Shown: piece by piece, positions 53,740 to 58,227 of the stretch
Layout of the letters: every line of letters begins with the position of its first letter
How positions within the stretch are numbered: position 1 is the first letter of the stretch
From: Symbiodinium natans
Lineage: Eukaryota > Sar > Dinophyceae > Suessiales > Symbiodiniaceae
Assembly: GCA_905221605.1 (NCBI GenBank)
Contig: CAJNDS010001313.1
Coordinates: 250,001 to 308,227 of the forward strand
Length of the DNA: 58,227 nt
Reading direction: 5' to 3'
Position numbers and translations under genes: made by a program
Notes under the pieces: model-generated
The model's database searches: none
Told to the model about the DNA's origin: nothing
The model's input: the letters and a program-made list of their open reading frames with translations, nothing else

Positions 53740-54272
53740 GGCGTGTTGGGGGGACCCACAGCAGTGGGAGCCACTTTGGCAAATTCGATGTTATCTGCCA
53801 CTTCGGCGCGGGAGACCACAACTTCTGTGGTGGGGTCGGGTCGGGTGCTGTTTGTAGCCACTTCGGCCTCTTCACAATGCGCTGCCACTTCGGCACGCTG
53901 ATTTGGCTCATCAAAAACGCCAAAGCATGCTTCCGTCGGCTCGCTTTCTTCTCTGTCACGCCATCCTGACGGCACTGATTCCCCAGCTGGTGCTGATGTG
54001 TGGAGCATAGTGCTATTGAGGTGAAACTGAAGAATAAGACATGTTTGCCAAAGTTGCTCACACTCACTTAGAACACGTGCATGAAGATCAACGACATGCA
54101 TGTACTGCTGCTGCATTCGGTCGTGACACCGCTCTAAAGCATCAAATCTCTCTCGAAGATATGCGATCTGTCTCAAGTGCTGGAGGATGGTGAAGTTCAT
54201 TTCCCACACTGGCACTCTCCAGGATCGTTCAGCAATCTCCTCATCTGTCATTTCTCTAGGCATGACGTGCAA
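53730..54272 (-). CDS. Helical ORF upstream of the recombinase, unknown
   Basis: The frame begins MTDEEIAERSWRVPVWEMNF. A long amphipathic helix follows (LRQIAYLRERFDALERCHDR, then MQQQYMHVVDLHARVLSECE), probably coiled coil, and a Ser/Glu/Ala-rich tail. It overlaps the start of the recombinase frame by 10 bases in another frame, so it may be the front of the same polyprotein, shifted by an indel. It occupies the Gag-like position of the element. Confidence 0.5.
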   Translation of the reverse strand: MHVMPREMTDEEIAERSWRVPVWEMNFTILQHLRQIAYLRERFDALERCHDRMQQQYMHVVDLHARVLSECEQLWQTCLILQFHLNSTMLHTSAPAGESVPSGWRDREESEPTEACFGVFDEPNQRAEVAAHCEEAEVATNSTRPDPTTEVVVSRAEVADNIEFAKVAPTAVGPPNTPWC

Positions 54273-54281
54273 GAAGATGCC

Positions 54282-55386
54282 TCAGGCACGTGTTACTCCA
54301 GCTGGCTGAACAGACCGAACGAGAAGAAGAACCAAAATTCTTGAACCTTCAGTTTGGCTGAGGAGAACGTTGAGGAGGTCGGGTTCAAGGACGTAGGTGT
54401 GCAGGTTGGGCTCTTGATGTATGTTTCTGAACAAGCTCTGCAAATGAAAATCTCGGAGCAGAATTCTGACCACTTGCAAACGGGCTTGGGGCACACGCTG
54501 CCACCACTCAGCACTCTCTGAGCTCGATGCTACCAAAGAGGATGACGATTCGTCCATATACAAGGCAGCAGGGTTGGTCAACAATGTAATCAGTGTGCAT
54601 GTACTGACGCTCCACGATGCAAATGGCAGCGGCATGTATGCATTCACAGAACAGGGTGACATGCATCCACTGGCACTATTGGAGCATAGACACGAAACCT
54701 GCTTTAGAAGCGTGACATTGATCAAGTATATTCTCAAGCAGCACCACGCAGACATGAGCTGGACCATGAGCACTCTGAGCATCAAAGCGATCAGTGTAAC
54801 ACTCGTGCACTTGTTGCTGTTTCATCACTCGCAGCAGTCGGCTGAAACAGAATTTAGAATGGCAGGACAACAGCCAAGAACCTTTGCATAGCAACTCTTG
54901 ATGCAGTAGGCCTTAGGGGATCTAGCAGCACCAGCTGCTCTACATGCTGCATGAAGGCGCCAGTTTCCTCCACCCGAGATGATCGACGGTGGGAGTGGCG
55001 TGACAGCTTGGCGTGGGATGATGGGTCCTTGCTGTCCCTTTGGGATAGCCATGGCCTTTCGCACGCAGGTGGTTGAGGGCTTGGGTGCGGTGAAGAAGCC
55101 ACTGCTCGGCAAATGCGTGTGTCTGCAACTTGAGGGGATGTAGGCAGCTTTCCAGCCAACACTCGAGAATTTCTTTGCTTTCATCGGGCTCGACATCTGC
55201 CACAGTGAGGGCACGAAAGAGCTTGCGACGAATGCTTTTTGGTAGCTCTTGCAAGGATGGATGCAAGGTAATTGCTGCATCCTCAGTCATCTCAACGGCA
55301 TTGTCTGACGGGATCGGGACCTGCACAATTTCCTGCGGCCCAAGCTTCATTGACTGCCAGAACTTGGTCAGGGTCGGACTGGGCAT
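54282..55386 (-). CDS. Gag-like region of the YR element, unknown function
   Basis: The frame at 55,386-54,940 starts MPSPTLTKFWQSMKLGPQEI and has a helical, Glu-rich middle part (LQELPKSIRRKLFRALTVAD, then VEPDESKEILECWLESCL) ending in HAFAEQWLLHRTQALNHLRA. It then turns low quality. A second minus-strand frame at 54,785-54,282 covers the stretch up to the helical ORF. No named domain; small indels probably separate parts of one reading frame. Confidence 0.4.
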
Positions 55387-55980
55387 TGTAAATTGCTTCG
55401 GCCCAGATGTCTGAGTTGAGTCATCGTTGGGTTCTGCGACGGTGGTGTTGCAGGAGCAGCCGAGTTGGTTGCTGTTGCTGTAGCTTGGCGAGGGCCGTCG
55501 TCAATCGACGGAGGCTCGTTGCGCGCAACCCACTTGCTCCAAGATTGATCTGCATCAGGTGCATCTTTGCGGTCATCACGATGGAGTTGTTGCCTCCAAT
55601 TGCTTTGTCCTTTTCCACGTCTTGCCACGACCACGGCCTTTGTTGGGACCTTTGCGTGGTTGCCACTCTTGACGGCGCCAATCACTTTGGTTTCGCCAAT
55701 CTCGATCATCCTGGCTCCAACGTTGATGGTTGTCATGCCATTCTTGCCATCCTTGCCACCCATGCTAAGACCAATTGTGACTGCTTTGCCACTCATGTTC
55801 TTCTCGGCAATGATGCGACCAGGGTTCAGCAGGGGCTCTGTGGTCAGGCTCACGTTGGTAATCTGAGCTGCGTGCATCACGGGAAGGTCCACGATCATCT
55901 CTGTCAGCATCTGGTTCGACTCGACGTCTGGGCGTGATGGGACTTCGGCTTCGCCCAGGGCTCACCTCGCGCAGTGACAA
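55368..55980 (-). CDS. Basic RS/RG-rich ORF near the 5' end of the YR element
   Basis: The first frame starts LREVSPGRSRSPITPRRRVE and continues with Asp/Arg-rich DRDDRGPSRDARSSDYQREP. Other frames downstream read SDWRRQEWQPRKGPNKGRGR and, at 55,910-55,368, WSKWVARNEPPSIDDGPRQA. Arg/Ser and Arg/Gly composition suggests nucleic-acid binding, consistent with a first, Gag-like ORF. Multiple frames indicate indels. Confidence 0.4.
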
Positions 55981-56216
55981 AGGCTGCGCACCTTGCCCCT
56001 TGGAATGCCAGGGGCATCACAATGAAAGCTCCTTGGGGCACAAGGGCCATTGGCTCCACAGCTGGGCGCTCCTGCCGCCCTGCACGAAGAGATTCGGCAG
56101 GTAAGGCGCAAACTGGAAATTCTTTCTTCAGAGCTTCTGCTCAAGCCGAAGCGTTGCTTGAAGTCATGGATCTTGAAAGCTGACATGAAAAGACAAGTGC
56201 TTCCTTCAAGAAAATG

Positions 56217-56338
56217 AGAACATATGCACTGGCAAAATGCAACATGCTGCAAGTCGAAGCACAAGAGATGCCTAAATGACAGGAAAGGTCATTTTCCATT
56301 TTTAAGATAAAATGCTTGCTCGTCCCTCGCTGGCACGC
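56217..56338 (-). repeat. Terminal direct repeat, 5' copy (122 bp)
   Basis: The sequence matches 39,928-40,053 from AGAACATATGCACTG to CTCGCTGGCACGC. The nearest ORF of the element starts about 240 bp inside. Outside it, after ACACTAATACCAG, a TAG/CAG microsatellite begins. Confidence 0.85.
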
Positions 56339-56349
56339 ACACTAATACC

Positions 56350-56494
56350 AGCAGTAGTAGTAGCAGTAGTAGAAGTAGTAGAAGTCGTAGGAGTACAGAG
56401 TAGTAATTGTAGGAGTGATAGTAGCAGTAGTAGTAGTAGTCGCAGTAGTAGTCGCAGTAGTAGTAGTAGCAGCAGTAGTAGTAGCAGTTTTAAC
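56350..56494. repeat. (TAG/CAG)n microsatellite, right flank of the YR retroelement
   Basis: AGTAGTAG-type triplets with CAG, GTC and GAG variants lie on the same strand as the array at 39,336-39,927. The outside of the element is thus TAG-rich on both sides. Confidence 0.85.
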
Positions 56495-58227
56495 TTTGAT
56501 TCGCAACGGGTCAGTGCAGAGTAGAGACACGCAGACACTTGTGGACCCGTGCAGCGACAATGAGCCGGCAATAAAATGCCCGGCAGCTTTGGAGCTGCAC
56601 TTGCTAGATGGCAAGCCTCAGAAGCGTGAAACATGAGGCTGGCGCGCCCCAGCAGTGAGTGAACCTCGTAAACTGTTGCTTAAAACTCCAGAAGGCGCAG
56701 AAGTGATTACGCTCTGCAAACAGCTGCCGGAACCTTTGCCAGAAGACCTAAAGGAATGCGGGGAACTGCTGCTTCAACCTGTCCAGCAAGTCCAAGAGTA
56801 GAGTCACGGGGGTAAACCTGCTTGAAGTGCTTTTAAAAAATCGGCCGCTGCGCGGGACTCCAAGTTCCAAGGCCCACACTTGACGCGCGGTTCCGCCAAG
56901 CAGCCTTGTGGGCCTTAAACTGCACCAGGCTAAGCACGCCAAGTCGATAGCCGGTACCCGAGGCACACTGAGTGCAGCCAGCAGCTTGCGCCGTCTCAAA
57001 AATCGGCCGCTTGCGCACTCCACTGTTGCAAAGAGTTGATGCGCTGCACGGGCGGGAGGCAGGCTTACTGCAGGGTGTAGGGCAGTTGTTCGCATTAACA
57101 GGAAAAAGAGCTGGTGTAAGCCAGACAGTGAGCAGCCAGTCTTTCGCATGCAGGCTGGTGTAGCCACACAGCAAGCAGCATAGCAACCGCACGCGAACTG
57201 GTGCATTGAAAGCACAAACCTTTGCTGCTTTCTTACTAGCAGACAAAGGCCCGCGCAATGCGCAAAGCACTTCCTTGGCGTTCTTGCTCTTGCTAACCAA
57301 GGGAAGCGCACAAACAAACAAACACTTACCCCCGTCCACAACAGCAAAAGCACCAATTACTCGCAGCAGCCCGTTACCCAAAGCAATGCTGCGCCACGTC
57401 TGGTACAGTCCAGTGGAGCTGCCTCGTCAAGCTCTCAGCGACAGCCCAAAACTTCTTGACCTATTGTGCTGAACCTGCTGAATATTCAGGCCGTCAACTT
57501 AGGTTGAACCTGTGAGAGGTAGTGAGTTAGCTAACATTTTCCCCCCGGTGGGGAAGGAGCCCTGTGTCTCACAGGACCTTCGAGACTCAACAACACTTGG
57601 GTCTTACAGGAGGGATTAAGATCCAACCAGCCGTGATCGGTACTGTTTCCCCACTACGTGAAAAGATTCGAAAGTGTGCGAGTGATTTGAGCAGAATGCA
57701 TGATGCTTGGTGAGAGAGTGTCATGCTGGTGTGTTCAAACATGACATGACATTTCAAGACAAGCACGGTTTTGAACAATAATGTTTGGTTTTGCCCAAAG
57801 TCCCTAAAGCATGTTTGGGTTGACACACATGTCTTCTTGTTGGCATGGCCGAGAATGAGTTTTGAAGCACTTGGAACTGCTTGAGAGCAGTAGTGAAGAA
57901 GTGCGTGTCAGAACTCTGAGGTTCTGTCTTGTTGCAACTCACTCCGTGTCCCCGCCACTTCGTTCGTTGCCGTTGGACGTGTAGGATGGGAGTAGGAGTG
58001 CAGAGTGGACTCTGAAGCTTCGCTGTTTTGCTGTTAGGAAGTGACCTGAAGTCCCCGGGGTGTAGACCAAAGCAGTTGCATTGCTCTTTTGCTTTACCTC
58101 CTTTGTAGAACAAAGTTGAGATGGAATTCGTAGCATTTTGGAGCCCTTAGCTCTTGGAGAGAGCTTGCTGCAAGAACTGAAACTTGCTGAACACTTTGGT
58201 GTTTGGCTCAAGTGCGAAGTGAAAAAG
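56495..58227. other. No gene recognised
   Basis: Frames on the minus strand at 56,748-57,381 are open but lack motifs. A short direct repeat, AAAATCGGCCGC(T)TGCGC, occurs near 56,836 and again near 56,997. The last bases contain TTTGGCTCAAG (58,202-58,212), which equals the 3' end of the dinoflagellate spliced leader but lacks its 5' half. Confidence 0.4.

Larger units (their letters stand above)
39928..56338 (-). mobile_element. Tyrosine-recombinase retroelement with direct terminal repeats, inserted between TAG arrays
   Basis: The ends are two roughly 125-bp direct repeats, each bordered outside by a TAG microsatellite. On the minus strand, from 56.3 to 40.1 kb, it carries RS-rich/basic and Leu-rich ORFs (Gag-like position), a tyrosine recombinase, an unknown conserved domain, RT and RNase H. 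Removing the 8.6-kb LINE (44,215-52,855) leaves about 7.8 kb. RT plus YR places it near DIRS/Ngaro-type elements, but in those the YR follows RNase H, and the ends are inverted or split repeats. Here YR precedes RT. Several frameshifts show that the copy is not active. That one element spans both repeats is inferred from the rejoined YR frame and the matching ends. Confidence 0.65.

Noticed and set aside
56302-56636. Leu-, Thr- or Val-rich frames near the right TAG array
   Set aside because: Microsatellite translation.
58202-58212. TTTGGCTCAAG, matching the end of the dinoflagellate spliced leader; a weaker match CCATTTGGCTCAGG near 18,404
   Set aside because: Only 11 bases match and the CCGTAGCCAT half is absent, so neither is a convincing relict leader or SL RNA gene.

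Overview
The window reads as nuclear DNA of a large, repeat-rich protist genome, most likely a dinoflagellate of the Symbiodiniaceae or a relative. This is inferred, not proven. The support is: a ubiquitin-like/HERC-type repeat gene of the sort greatly amplified in dinoflagellates, an intron that appears to use a GC donor and an AG|G acceptor, TTTAGGG-like telomeric motifs, sparse host exons in long non-coding stretches, and a dense load of retroelements. No bacterial operons, rRNA, tRNA or CRISPR arrays were seen.

Layout. 1-13 kb is sparse host DNA with two recognisable minus-strand genes: a histidine acid phosphatase-like membrane protein (4,988-6,316, N-terminal exons not found) and a ubiquitin-like plus 41-residue-repeat protein (10,976-12,338, two exons). 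13.2-16.3 kb is an ORF-free insertion with inverted ends. It is built of 375-bp telomere-like tandem repeats and a 248-bp palindrome, and an AT-rich microsatellite flanks it on both sides. 16.3-28.9 kb holds short probable exons, a triplicated 0.4-kb block and a second, smaller insertion (25.9-26.8 kb) of the same design inside a CACG-type array. 29-38 kb is a graveyard of broken LINE-like retroelements in both orientations. One is a 1.6-kb 5'-truncated copy inserted in the minus orientation into an older plus-strand LINE, with an exact 9-bp target duplication.

39.3-56.5 kb is the most informative part. A minus-strand retroelement lies between about 125-bp terminal direct repeats, each bordered outside by a TAG microsatellite. 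It encodes, in order, basic/Gag-like ORFs, a tyrosine recombinase (YR), an unknown conserved domain, a reverse transcriptase (RT) and RNase H. The recombinase therefore comes before the RT, the opposite of known DIRS/Ngaro elements. An 8.6-kb LINE sits inside the recombinase gene with an exact 13-bp target duplication. That LINE has a 1,589-residue ORF2 with the domain order endonuclease, RNase H, RT, and a long ORF1-like frame lies inverted between its first ORF and ORF2. The last 1.7 kb shows no recognisable gene.

The parts form a chronology of insertions rather than a pathway: microsatellite arrays received elements, and those elements later received LINEs. Both insertion junctions described here were checked by rejoining the host reading frame across the duplicated target.
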